From assembly GCA_016806715.1 (NCBI GenBank), contig CP060531.1, positions 853,966-917,965 on the forward strand: a stretch of 64,000 nucleotides of DNA, written 5' to 3'. Source of the DNA: Thermoplasmatales archaeon (lineage in GTDB: Archaea > Thermoplasmatota > Thermoplasmata > Thermoplasmatales > Thermoplasmataceae). A program made the translations under genes and the position numbers. This document shows, one piece after another, positions 1-8,988 of the stretch. The notes under the pieces are model-generated. The model searched no databases. It was not told where the DNA came from and saw only the letters and a program-made list of their open reading frames with translations. Numbering within the stretch: the first letter of the stretch is position 1; each line of letters opens with the position of its first letter.

Positions 1-1
1 T

Positions 2-871
2 TCATTCACCATTTCTGTCATTGTTCAACCTCCGTAATGTCCACGCTTCCGCTGCCCTGTAGGATGTCCTGACCAGGGGGCCCGACGCAACGTAGGAGAA
101 ACCGAGCCTGTACCCGATCTCCCCCAATCTTCTGAACCTCTCCTCCGGACAGTATTCCTTCACCTCGATCTGCTTCTTTGACGGCCGCAGGTACTGGCCG
201 ATGGTAAGGATATCCACGCCTGCGCCTCTTAGGTCCTCCATGGTATCTATGACTTCCTCATCGGACTCACCGTTTCCGAGCATAATTGAAGATTTTGTGA
301 TCTGCCTGCTATTTGATTCCTTCACATACCTCAGTAAGGATAATGACTGGTCATACCCAGCCCTGGCGTCCCTGATAACAGGAGTCAACCGCCGGACCGT
401 TTCCACGTTGTGTGCAAGTACCTCGGGCTTTTCCCTGATTATATTGTCAATCAGGTCCCTCCTTCCCTGGAAGTCTGGTATTAGTACCTCAACATAGACT
501 CCCGATTCCTTCACCTTCCTGATTACCCGGGAAAAATGGATCGACCCCTGGTCAGGGAGATCATCCCTGTCAACCGACGTAATAACAACATATTTTAATG
601 CCATTGCCTCAACCGACTGGGCAACCTTTTCAGGTTCTTCCACGTCCAGCGGAAGCATTCCTCCATGTGTAACTGAGCAGAACCTGCAACCGCGGGAGCA
701 GTTGCTCCCCATGATCATAAACGTTGCAGTGCCGCTGTCCCAGCACTCCGCGATATTCGGGCACCTTGCCTCCTCACACACAGTGTGAAGGGAACGTTCC
801 CTTAAGGTGCCCTTTATGAAATTGTAACTGTTGCCCGAAGGTATGCTGACCTTCACATACTCTGGCTTCAC
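2..871 (-). CDS. lipA: Lipoyl synthase
   Basis: Radical SAM enzyme that inserts two sulfurs into octanoyl groups on E2 and GcvH proteins in the cytoplasm. The 289-residue protein has both cluster motifs of the family: C32, C37 and C43 for the auxiliary cluster (CEEARCPNIAEC) and C58-x3-C62-x2-C65 for the SAM cluster. The C-terminal RTSY (S270) matches the conserved RSSY, whose serine binds the auxiliary cluster. Translation starts at a GTG (869-871); the stop is at 2-4, so the gene is complete at the window edge. It follows the aminotransferase gene on the same strand after about 50 nt and may be co-transcribed with it. Confidence 0.95.
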   Translation of the reverse strand: MKPEYVKVSIPSGNSYNFIKGTLRERSLHTVCEEARCPNIAECWDSGTATFMIMGSNCSRGCRFCSVTHGGMLPLDVEEPEKVAQSVEAMALKYVVITSVDRDDLPDQGSIHFSRVIRKVKESGVYVEVLIPDFQGRRDLIDNIIREKPEVLAHNVETVRRLTPVIRDARAGYDQSLSLLRYVKESNSRQITKSSIMLGNGESDEEVIDTMEDLRGAGVDILTIGQYLRPSKKQIEVKEYCPEERFRRLGEIGYRLGFSYVASGPLVRTSYRAAEAWTLRRLNNDRNGE

Positions 872-923
872 GCACTTTAATGACTTGAAGATATACTAAA
901 CTATCGTAAATTTGGCAAGAGGC

Positions 924-2015
924 TCAGCTAAGTCTCTTGAAGAAGCTCCGGAGGAGGTCTAATGCCTTTTCCAGGTGCGCGGTTTCGGGAGTGAAGCAGA
1001 GCCTGAATGAGTTTACCGACCCGAAATATTCTCCGGAAGATATCAGCACACCTGTTTTTTCCAGGACCTGCCTGCACAGATCCACTGGTTTAATCCTCGC
1101 ACTGTATTCCATGAGGCAGTAGGGCGTTACCCCCTCTTTCACCTCGGATTTCAAGCCGGTTTCCTCCGCGAAGTCTGAGACTATCCTCCTGTTTTTATCC
1201 ACGAGTTTCCTGGCCTGGTTGAAGAAATAATCCCTTTTCTGGAGAATCTGTGCTGCGATCCAGAGAATATACGACGAATTGCCACCCGTGAAAAGGCTCT
1301 TGAGGTGGTTGATCTTCCCAATAGTTTCCTCATCAGAGATTACGTACCCTGTCCTCATGAAACCCAAGCCATAGAACTTCGAAAATGTATTGGAATACAT
1401 TACTCCTTCACTTACATTTATTTTCTGTGGCTTTTCATAGGAGAAGTCCATAAATGCCTCGTCTATGAGTGCATGAGTTTTATTGCCTGCGACGGATTCC
1501 GTTATCTGCTCAATTATTTCCTTGCTGTACCTTATTCCGCGCGGGTTGTTTGGATCACTTGTCATGAATGATGAATTACTGCTGATTTTTCCCGGAAAGT
1601 CGTGCCAGCCAGCTTTATTGACCTGGACTCCAAGCATCTCAGGAACCGAGAACATGGGCTCATACTCAGGCACAGGTATTGATATGACTTCATTGTTCAT
1701 GGACATCAGGGATGCCGCGATGAAGATAGCCTGTGAACCACCAATAGTGGAAACGACATTCTCTTCCCTCACAGAATGCAACTTTGCAACAGTTTTCCGG
1801 AAAAGGAGTTCGCCGTCAATGTTTGCAGATGCGTACTCCTGGAAATCTGTATTTATGCCAATTTTTGAAATGTCCGTCTGATTCATGCCACTCTGACTGA
1901 GGTTGTACTTTGTCCTGGGCATGCCTTCCATCAGCCAGTCATATAGCTTGAAACTGGAATCCTGCATGATGCAAAGTAACGCTGTTACTCCTAATAATGT
2001 TACCACTTGTGACAT
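924..2015 (-). CDS. PLP-dependent aminotransferase, class I/II
   Basis: Fold-type I aminotransferase, 363 residues. Visible motifs are SDPNNPRG (153-160), DEAF (185-188), the PLP lysine K213 in SNTFSKFYG and the phosphate-binding R221. The layout resembles histidinol-phosphate or threonine-phosphate type enzymes, but the substrate cannot be told. The first 16 residues are hydrophobic and atypical; an ATG at 1967 (M17, MQDSSFKLYDW) may be the real start. It lies just upstream of lipA on the same strand, with no clear metabolic link. Confidence 0.8.
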   Translation of the reverse strand: MSQVVTLLGVTALLCIMQDSSFKLYDWLMEGMPRTKYNLSQSGMNQTDISKIGINTDFQEYASANIDGELLFRKTVAKLHSVREENVVSTIGGSQAIFIAASLMSMNNEVISIPVPEYEPMFSVPEMLGVQVNKAGWHDFPGKISSNSSFMTSDPNNPRGIRYSKEIIEQITESVAGNKTHALIDEAFMDFSYEKPQKINVSEGVMYSNTFSKFYGLGFMRTGYVISDEETIGKINHLKSLFTGGNSSYILWIAAQILQKRDYFFNQARKLVDKNRRIVSDFAEETGLKSEVKEGVTPYCLMEYSARIKPVDLCRQVLEKTGVLISSGEYFGSVNSFRLCFTPETAHLEKALDLLRSFFKRLS

Positions 2016-2103
2016 CGCAAAAGGTTCATTAAAGGATAGGAAAAAAGAGGAAAGAAAAAATTCAGCTTATAAAAATATGAAAATGATCCCTGGAGAGATC
2101 ATT

Positions 2104-3654
2104 TTAGTTTTTAGCCTGTGCAGGTGCTGCCTTGGCTTTCTTACCGGAATACATGAAAACCAGTGTTCCAACCAAGACAACTATGAGATTTGCCAGCAGC
2201 GCGAAAAGTCCGATAAAAAATGGGCCCAATTCCGTGTTCGTGGGTAGAAGGGTGGTTGTCCACGTTTCAAAATGATTTGCTACCTCCATGAAATAGAAGC
2301 CCGTTCCCAGGCCGACGAGCAATCCCAGCGTAAGGGCGTATTTGTGAAGTTTATCGGTAATGAGCCCGAGGAAGAGCGACGGAAGGGTCTGAAGTATTAT
2401 TATCCCTCCAAGGAGCTGCAACTGCACAGAGTATGTCAGCGGGAATAAAAACACAAACCCTACCGCCAGGAAGATGAATAGGACTGCAGCTATCTTGGCA
2501 ATTACAGTTTCTGTACTCCCTTTCAGGTTCGGCCTGAATTCCTTGATTATGTTGCTCGTGAGCAGGTTAGACTGGGAGATCGCCATTATTGATGCCGGAA
2601 CCAGGCCGCCTATGAATATCCCCAGGAAAGCGAAACCGGTAAGCCAGTTCGGCAGTGTGTAAAATATGAGCGCCGGTACCACGTAGGTTCCCCTGCTTGC
2701 CAGAGTATATGGGCTGAGGAAACTCATTGCAGAAGGGTTCGCGTAGACAAACACTCCAAACAGCGCCAGGAAAGCCAATCCAATACCGTAAAGCGGGAGC
2801 AGTGACTGGCTGGTTCTCAATACCTTGGGACTCTTGGCACTGAGCGACCCTGTAACTGCATGAGGGTAAAGGTACAGCGCGAGTGCACTCATCAGGAAGA
2901 GACTCCAGTATGCGTTAAACTGCACGGGTAAAAGGTTGAAATGCCCCGGAGGATTACTATATGAACTTCCCGCTATCGTGGCAAGTTCAAAGGCATGTGC
3001 AATATTGGTTGTGGAAGCAACGACGATAACAACTATTGCAACACTCAGGAGTATTATGGCATCCTTGAATATAGCAGTCAGGGTTGCACCTCTCAAGCCG
3101 TTGAAGAAGGTAAAGGCTGCAAGGATGACGAACGAGATTATGAGGGCTGTATCTGTGACAAGGGTTAAATTTCCTATTCCATGAAGCATAACTGTCATCA
3201 CGGATAGCATTCCAACGATCTGGAGGCCTATATATGGAAGTTCAGCAACTATGCCGACTATGGCAACCAGTACTGCCAGGAGCCTGCTCTTGGAGTAACC
3301 CTTAATGAAGTCAGCCCCTGTAACATAGCCTTTTTCCTTGGATATTTTCCAGAGCTTAGGCATGGCCCACATGGCAATTCCGAACGTGAGGGCAACATAT
3401 GGAACTGCGTAGAAGTATATTGCACCCACCCTGAATACTGATGAGGGGATCGCTATAAACGTGTATGCCGTGTAAAGGTCTGCACCAACCAGGAACCACA
3501 CGATCCAAACACTGAAGTGCCTTCCACCTATGGCCCACTCATCCATTTTTCCGAGGTCGCCTTTCTTGTAATTCCTGCCCCATACACCGAGGAAAACAAA
3601 CACCACGAAGAGTGCAATGAATATGCCAATACCAAGATCACTCAACATATTCAA
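2104..3654 (-). CDS. Sodium:solute symporter (SSS family)
   Basis: Integral membrane cation:solute symporter of 516 residues with about 13 hydrophobic helices, typical of the SSS/SLC5 family. The N-terminal segment with WAIGGRHFSVW and the first helices read like the archaeal and bacterial monocarboxylate/proline-type permeases. The substrate is not determinable; organic acids or amino acids are likely. Its start overlaps the stop of the DUF3311-like gene by 4 nt (ATGA), an arrangement widely seen for SSS permeases and their small membrane partner. Confidence 0.85.
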   Translation of the reverse strand: MNMLSDLGIGIFIALFVVFVFLGVWGRNYKKGDLGKMDEWAIGGRHFSVWIVWFLVGADLYTAYTFIAIPSSVFRVGAIYFYAVPYVALTFGIAMWAMPKLWKISKEKGYVTGADFIKGYSKSRLLAVLVAIVGIVAELPYIGLQIVGMLSVMTVMLHGIGNLTLVTDTALIISFVILAAFTFFNGLRGATLTAIFKDAIILLSVAIVVIVVASTTNIAHAFELATIAGSSYSNPPGHFNLLPVQFNAYWSLFLMSALALYLYPHAVTGSLSAKSPKVLRTSQSLLPLYGIGLAFLALFGVFVYANPSAMSFLSPYTLASRGTYVVPALIFYTLPNWLTGFAFLGIFIGGLVPASIMAISQSNLLTSNIIKEFRPNLKGSTETVIAKIAAVLFIFLAVGFVFLFPLTYSVQLQLLGGIIILQTLPSLFLGLITDKLHKYALTLGLLVGLGTGFYFMEVANHFETWTTTLLPTNTELGPFFIGLFALLANLIVVLVGTLVFMYSGKKAKAAPAQAKN

Positions 3655-3878
3655 TCACCCTCCTCTGTTCTGTTCCAGATAAGAGCAGCGGATCCAAACA
3701 ACACTGTTGCCAGAAACAGCCACATAATCTGGTACCAGTAAAAGAACGGCAATCCCCCCAGTGAAGGGGAACTTACCGCGTATCCAGGCACGTCCAGCAA
3801 AGCTATAAATGGTATTATGGTCAATATCGACACCAAAACTATCAATGACGACTTTTTCATGTCCTTCAAAAAATGCAC
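3651..3878 (-). CDS. DUF3311-like small membrane protein, SSS partner
   Basis: 75-residue protein with two hydrophobic helices (about residues 10-28 and 45-67) separated by a short loop with PFFYWYQIMW, as in DUF3311 proteins. Those proteins are usually encoded directly upstream of a sodium:solute symporter and are thought to be an accessory subunit. Here the stop overlaps the symporter start by 4 nt, so translational coupling is likely. Met7 is an alternative start. The role is inferred from context. Confidence 0.7.
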   Translation of the reverse strand: MHFLKDMKKSSLIVLVSILTIIPFIALLDVPGYAVSSPSLGGLPFFYWYQIMWLFLATVLFGSAALIWNRTEEGD

Positions 3879-4290
3879 GTCGTTTCCATATAATAATGTT
3901 TGTCAGATTACATTACAGAAGAGGGATGACTGGATCGATAATGCCCTGTTCTGCACCAACGTGTGGCACAATTTATTCAATATGGGTCGATTCTGGAATA
4001 GTATACCACATATAGCTGCGTCAATCATTATTTGTATAACTTTTTTTACGAAGATTCTCCTCATGGGCATGGAAAATTGAAGCGATGAAAAGTCCAACTA
4101 CTCGACGCCAACAAAATCAATTTTTGTCAGGAAAAGAGTATAAGATGTTCATTCTTGCCAACTTCGTCTGCGAATTTGGCATCTGCTTCCCTCTGTTTGT
4201 AAAGTTGCTCCTTCAAGTGGTTTCTATCTGTATGCTTGGACATGATGAACTACCTGATTATAATTTTGCACCGAAACGCGGTTCCCCGGT
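3879..4290. other. Intergenic region with one copy of a 29-nt repeat
   Basis: About 410 bases between the DUF3311-like gene and the secreted-protein gene. It contains one copy of the 29-nt repeat also found near 6555. I see no convincing gene; the short reading frames have no recognisable motif. The promoter of the symporter operon should lie at its left end. Confidence 0.4.
4022..4050 (-). repeat. 29-nt dispersed direct repeat, copy 1
   Basis: This 29-nt stretch differs at one base from 6555-6583 (28 of 29 identical). On the minus strand it reads as a run of seven A residues followed by a T/A-rich segment and TGATTG. Both copies lie upstream of minus-strand genes, so it could be a promoter-proximal element or a relic of a duplicated gene start. 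Confidence 0.6.
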
Positions 4291-5016
4291 TCACTGGTTG
4301 ACAAATGGAATCTGGACCGTGCGTGAGATCCACTGCGTTGGCCCTATCACGTAGTACGGACCGTATTCAATCACCGGGGCAACTTCTAGCGAATAAGTAA
4401 CGTTGTAACTGCTTCCGTAAATCATGCCCGCCATCTCATGGTCAAAGGACTTGTTGATGGCAAAGGGAATTTGCGGTGTAAAGGGATATCCGTATAGATT
4501 AATGGTATCATTGTAAGCCAGCTCACTCGGGGTTTCCTTCAGGTAGTTTGGGTTTCCCGCTATATGGACATCCTGGTAAATCCTGGTCCCGTTGATCAGG
4601 ATTGACATGTTTGCGGTGTGTACTTGCAGCAAGAAGGTCCCAAGATAGGGGAATCCCATAGATTGACTTACCTTTGTCACCAGGAAGAAGAACGCGGCTA
4701 TCAGACCTGGCTCAAAATATTGATAATCAAGGTACAAAGCTAGGCTGAATCCATAGGTGGCGCTGCTCCCGTCCAAAGTGAAGTTATGGAAGAAAAGTGT
4801 CGAAAGGGAACTATACGAGGGAAAACTAAAATTGACAGGAGCGCCTTTTTCGACGTTGATCCCTGTGATGGTAATTTCCCTTGCGAATGCTTCACTTGTC
4901 ACTGCCGGATTGGGAAGGCGTGGTTCGGTGACGTAGCTTGCCAGCGTGTATCCCCCCATGCTGACTAGGATCAATGATACCAATAAGGCAAAGATCCGTT
5001 TCCTCTTTATTATCAT
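4291..5016 (-). CDS. Secreted or membrane-anchored glycoprotein, unknown function
   Basis: 241-residue protein with a basic N-terminus (MIIKRKR) and one hydrophobic helix at about 8-27, followed by a Ser/Thr/Tyr-rich extracellular domain. Many N-glycosylation sequons are visible (NFS, NFT, NMS, NGT, NDT, NKS, NVT), as is usual for surface proteins of acidophilic archaea. It starts 10 nt after the stop of the larger secreted protein upstream, so the two are probably one operon. I do not recognise a family. Confidence 0.65.
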   Translation of the reverse strand: MIIKRKRIFALLVSLILVSMGGYTLASYVTEPRLPNPAVTSEAFAREITITGINVEKGAPVNFSFPSYSSLSTLFFHNFTLDGSSATYGFSLALYLDYQYFEPGLIAAFFFLVTKVSQSMGFPYLGTFLLQVHTANMSILINGTRIYQDVHIAGNPNYLKETPSELAYNDTINLYGYPFTPQIPFAINKSFDHEMAGMIYGSSYNVTYSLEVAPVIEYGPYYVIGPTQWISRTVQIPFVNQ

Positions 5017-5026
5017 AATATCCCCA

Positions 5027-6429
5027 TCATATCAGGTAACCCAAGGGAGAGTTCATATGTTCACTTCCGCCATAGTGTAGTATAAAGTGTTGGTTGCAAG
5101 TTATGTATTTGTATCCGGTGAGCCCACTATCGTATAATATTTGGTATATGTTAACATTCCAAGGTATCCGGGATATAGAAAGTTTGGATTGGAAGCTGAA
5201 ACCCAAATTAGTCGGTTGAACAATGAGTGCTGCAATCGCAAGTGCAATGGAAACCGCTCCAATGGGTCCAAGATCGGGCGAAAGGGCAATTAACGCAAAA
5301 GCAACAAAAAGAGCGCTCAGGGAATCCGATGGAATGTTGCTGTTCTGGTAATTCTGGAAATATCCGATTACAGAAGACGTAGGGTATTTTGGGAAATCAG
5401 GATTTCCTATGCTCCTGTTTCCGCTGTAAAACGAGTCCACCTGGCTCACACTGTTGACGCCGTACGACGTGCTGTAGGGCAGGAACTTGGTGTTCAACGC
5501 AGTTGATTGACCGTTTCCAAACGCGTCGGAGGGTAGCCGAGGGTCCATGCTATTGACAATGTACCCCACAGGTGTTCCGCCAGAAGTGGCAGTGTAAATC
5601 TCTGATGAAGAATCCGTAGCGGTAAAATTAATGCCAACAATCTGCGAATATGATCCGCCATATGAATAGCTGGCATACACTTTCACATTACTGTAGAAAT
5701 ACACAGTTCCCGTGTTTCCATACCGAGTGAATGCCAAATTCCCCGTTGAACTTCCGTCATGAACCGAGGTGAGTTCCGTCCAGACTCCATTTGTAACGTT
5801 TTGCCAATATATATAGAACGACACTGCACCCGAACCGACGCTGGGCTCACGTGCAGTCACAGATATTGATGGCTGTACTGCCAGTTCTTTTGAAACTGCA
5901 TTGACAATTATTGGGGTGCCCGGCTGTGTTCCACTGCTTCCACCGCCGAAGCCCCAACTGCCTCCAGGCATTGCATCTACAGTGCTGAATGATACAGGGA
6001 ACCTGTAGGTGGCAGTGCCGATGCCATATGTACATGCACGGCTCTGGTGGTTGGTGCTCATCTCATACACAGCATAATACACGGCAGTGGTATTGAGGAG
6101 GTTCTGTACGGCTATACTGGCGTCCACTGAACCTGAGGAGAGTGAGAATATCTCGGCGACCCGCACCTGGCTATTGCGCAACAGCATGACCACGGAATTC
6201 TGGTAGGTATCATTCACAACTCTCATGGAAACGACCTGCGTAACCTCAGGCACTTCGGAAGTGCCGTTAATCCCGTATATTTTCCAGTTAACGTTATACG
6301 ATCGCCCTTCCATGGTGATCAGGGTGTTCGTTATAGGTGCAGGAAAAAGTTGGATCATGAACACCTGGAGCAACTCCCCCCACTGCCTGAAACGGCAACA
6401 ATAAATGAGATCAGGATCGATACTAACAT
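5027..6429 (-). CDS. Large secreted protein; N-terminus apparently split by a frameshift
   Basis: The open frame runs to 6538, but its first part (6538 to about 6380) overlaps an AT-rich promoter-like stretch and looks non-coding. In the next frame an ATG at 6429-6427 starts a hydrophobic signal or anchor (MLVSILISFIVAVSG) that ends shortly after a run of six G (minus strand, 6376-6381). One extra G, or a -1 slip, would join it to the long frame at GELLQVFMIQ. The body is Ser/Thr/Gly/Tyr-rich with sequons (NGT, NVT, NFT). A hydrophobic segment lies near the C-terminus (SALFVAFALIAL and AVSIALAIAALIV). It is probably a surface protein cotranscribed with the gene at 4291-5016. Function unknown. 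Confidence 0.55.
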
Positions 6430-6554
6430 CTGTATTGCCTTCCTGCCGGAATATTTCGGCGGGATACTTCGAACTTGTTATAAATACAAGATAATTATAT
6501 TTATATTTTATGGTGGTTCCCAGCTCAGTATCGCCCATCGTCGGTCAGCATCGC

Positions 6555-6583
6555 CAATCATTATTTGTATGACTTTTTTTACG
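6555..6583 (-). repeat. 29-nt dispersed direct repeat, copy 2
   Basis: Second copy of the 29-nt repeat at 4022-4050, in the same orientation, differing at one base. It lies upstream of the large secreted-protein gene. Confidence 0.6.
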
Positions 6584-6728
6584 TTGAATCTCCCCCAAGG
6601 AATAGAAGTTTAGATCGTCCCGAACTCTGGACCCGCGACGTCATCAAAATATATTTATTGGCCCGGATAGCGGCTGGGTCAAACATGCTTCCTTTCATAA
6701 AATGTCAGGGATGAACCCATAATTCTGG

Positions 6729-7616
6729 TTACTTCAGCAGACCAAGGATTTTCGGGACAACCTGGTACATATCGCCGACAATTCCATAGTCGCATTCCTC
6801 GAATATCGGCGCAGACTTGTCCTTGTTTATGGCTATTATTACCTTTGATCCCCTTATTCCGGCTATGTGCTGTATCTGCCCGGATATTCCAAGCGCAAGG
6901 TAGACCTTTGGGCTCACCTTCTTCCCGGAAATGCCGACCCATCGATCCTCTCCAAGCCACTGGTAGTCCAGACAGACTGGCCTCGATCCAGCGAATTCTG
7001 CATTTAGTGCCCTTGCCAGCGGCTCAATCTGCTGCAGGCCTTCCTTCTTACCGAGACCCCTGCCTATGCTTACAAGTATTTTGGCACTGGATATGTCGAC
7101 ACCGGTTGATGCCTTGTTCTCTGACTTTTCTACAGTCACGTTGGGTTCCTGGAGCACAATTTCCTCAACTTCTGCTTTTCCACTGGCCGCACTGGCTTCT
7201 GAAATCCCAGGGGCAACTGTGAATAGTTTCGAGGACGACTCTTCCTCAAGAACCGTCTTTCCTCCATAGAAGAAACGCTTTGTCCTTACTTTCCCGCCAG
7301 CGACCTCGAAGCTATTGATCTCACCGATGCATGTTGAGCCCATGACTGCTGCCATGTATCCGGCAACTTCCCTTCCCAGTATTGTGGAATCCACGAAGGC
7401 GTAATCGTATCCGGTCTTGAACAACTCGGAGAGCTTTTCCGCCACGTTCCCGGAACTGAGGGTTCCAGTCAGGGAATATATCCTCCTGGCTCCGGATGAG
7501 GCGAATTTTTCCCCCAGTTCGGATGGCACCGCAACGCCCACTTCCATTTTACCGCGCAGGTACGATACTGTTTGATTCCCCTGCACTACACTGTCTGAAA
7601 ACAGGAGCGCTTTCAT
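6729..7616 (-). CDS. etfA: Electron transfer flavoprotein alpha subunit
   Basis: 295-residue FAD-binding alpha subunit of ETF, which takes electrons from acyl-CoA dehydrogenases and passes them to the membrane. The C-terminal FAD domain signature is clear: SIGRGLG, then LALGISGQIQH, VIIAINKDKSAPIF and CDYGIVGD. The N-terminal half is divergent and shorter than in bacteria. The start overlaps the etfB stop by 4 nt, so EtfB and EtfA are translationally coupled. Nearby genes for the Fe-S quinone reductase, thiolase and acyl-CoA dehydrogenases support a role in fatty-acid or acyl-CoA oxidation. Confidence 0.93.
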   Translation of the reverse strand: MKALLFSDSVVQGNQTVSYLRGKMEVGVAVPSELGEKFASSGARRIYSLTGTLSSGNVAEKLSELFKTGYDYAFVDSTILGREVAGYMAAVMGSTCIGEINSFEVAGGKVRTKRFFYGGKTVLEEESSSKLFTVAPGISEASAASGKAEVEEIVLQEPNVTVEKSENKASTGVDISSAKILVSIGRGLGKKEGLQQIEPLARALNAEFAGSRPVCLDYQWLGEDRWVGISGKKVSPKVYLALGISGQIQHIAGIRGSKVIIAINKDKSAPIFEECDYGIVGDMYQVVPKILGLLK

Positions 7617-8356
7617 CTCATCTCCTCCTTCAGGACCTTTGTAATTTCTGTAACGCCCTTGTCAATGTCTTCGAATATTATCTTTTTCCTTTCGCTCTTG
7701 GGAGCCTTATTGGATATGATTCCTGTGTATTCCTCAGGCGGGAATGCCGCCTTTTCCGTGTTTATGGGTTTCCTTCCAGCAGCAAGTATCTGCATAACGG
7801 GCGGGAGTCTTGGCTGGTTAGATTCCTGCGTTACTGACACAACAACCGGCAGTTTCGATGAAATTGTCACGTCCCTGTCTTCCAGCACCCTCTTCACGCG
7901 TGCGATCCCGTTTTCTATGTCAACAGAGACTGCGTTTCCAAGTAGCGGCGCACCGATCAGGCGGGATATCATGCCGGGAAGCAGACCAGAAATCGAATCG
8001 GCTGCCTGGTTACCCATTATAACGACGTCATGCTTTATCTTGCCTATCTTGTCAGAAATAACCCTGGCCGTATAATAAGGATTATTGCCCGTATATCCAG
8101 TTATCACGAAACCTTCGTCCACGCCCATTGCATAAGCTTTTTTCATTATTGCGGGAGACTGGGCATCTCCGAAAATGATCGCAGTAACCTTGCCTCCGCG
8201 CTTTTCCTTTATCTGGACCGCTGCCTCCACTGCATTCTCGCTCAATGTTTCCATCCTTAACTGGACGTTTTTGACCATTGGCTCACCGGTTGCAGGGTCC
8301 GGTTTTATCAGTTCGAGGTCAGGCATCTGTTTTATGAGAACTATTATGTCTACCAT
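7613..8356 (-). CDS. etfB: Electron transfer flavoprotein beta subunit
   Basis: 247-residue beta subunit, which in group I ETFs binds AMP and docks the dehydrogenase. Visible family features are the N-terminal IVLIKQMPD, the NPYYTARV/NQAADSISG region and the late segment RLPPVMQILAAGRKP. It is first in the etfBA operon; an AT-rich promoter region lies between it and the divergent gene at 8528. Confidence 0.93.
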   Translation of the reverse strand: MVDIIVLIKQMPDLELIKPDPATGEPMVKNVQLRMETLSENAVEAAVQIKEKRGGKVTAIIFGDAQSPAIMKKAYAMGVDEGFVITGYTGNNPYYTARVISDKIGKIKHDVVIMGNQAADSISGLLPGMISRLIGAPLLGNAVSVDIENGIARVKRVLEDRDVTISSKLPVVVSVTQESNQPRLPPVMQILAAGRKPINTEKAAFPPEEYTGIISNKAPKSERKKIIFEDIDKGVTEITKVLKEEMR

Positions 8357-8527
8357 TGAAACACCTATCCAGCATGGACATTGAATGTTAGCCTTTATAC
8401 TTTTTCCGAATATCTAAGTGTGTTGTTCATCACCTGAACCGTCTGCTCTTCCAGCATACTCTTCTGCCTAACACAGAGAGTTCATAAATTTCAATAAGAA
8501 TAATATATCATAACGGTATCGGAAAAC

Positions 8528-8917
8528 ATGGGATTCTTCAAGAAAGAAATGAATTTTACCACAAGCAAGAGCCTGAACGACATTGTCTCCCAGTTTGGAC
8601 AGTTTCTACAGAACCAGAGATGGAAAGTACAGAGCAACGTGCAGGGAGATAAGGCAGTAATGCAGGCGCAGAAGCCGGGGATACTGAGGGATCTGGTCGC
8701 CGCGGACAGGGCGCTGACGTTCACCTTTGACGCAACTGCACCTGGCCAGCTACAGGTGACGACTGGAGTCGGAAAGGTTCTCAAGAATCTTGCCATTACC
8801 GCAATAGAAACCCTACTTCTGTCAGAGATATTCGTGGTTGTCGATATTCCTGAAATACTGTTTACTGAACACATTGAGAAAGAGTTGCTGACGCAACTGC
8901 AAGCAATAGCCCAGTGA
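8528..8917 (+). CDS. Conserved hypothetical protein
   Basis: 129-residue protein without a motif I recognise. It has a mostly polar N-terminal domain (KSLNDIVSQFGQFLQNQRW) and a hydrophobic stretch near 108-118 (TLLLSEIFVVV), so it may be peripheral to the membrane. The ATG lies about 20 nt after an AT-rich TATA-like stretch (near 8500-8512), consistent with a leaderless transcript. It is divergent from etfBA and convergent with the quinone oxidoreductase gene. Confidence 0.6.
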   Translation: MGFFKKEMNFTTSKSLNDIVSQFGQFLQNQRWKVQSNVQGDKAVMQAQKPGILRDLVAADRALTFTFDATAPGQLQVTTGVGKVLKNLAITAIETLLLSEIFVVVDIPEILFTEHIEKELLTQLQAIAQ

Positions 8918-8988
8918 TCCAGCAGGAAATTCGCAAAATTTTATTTGGCCAGTAGAAATGCAGGAGGCAGAGAAGTCAGTATCTGCCT

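Noticed and set aside
3903-4097. 64-codon minus-strand gene
   Set aside because: No motif, odd composition, and it contains the dispersed repeat; probably chance.
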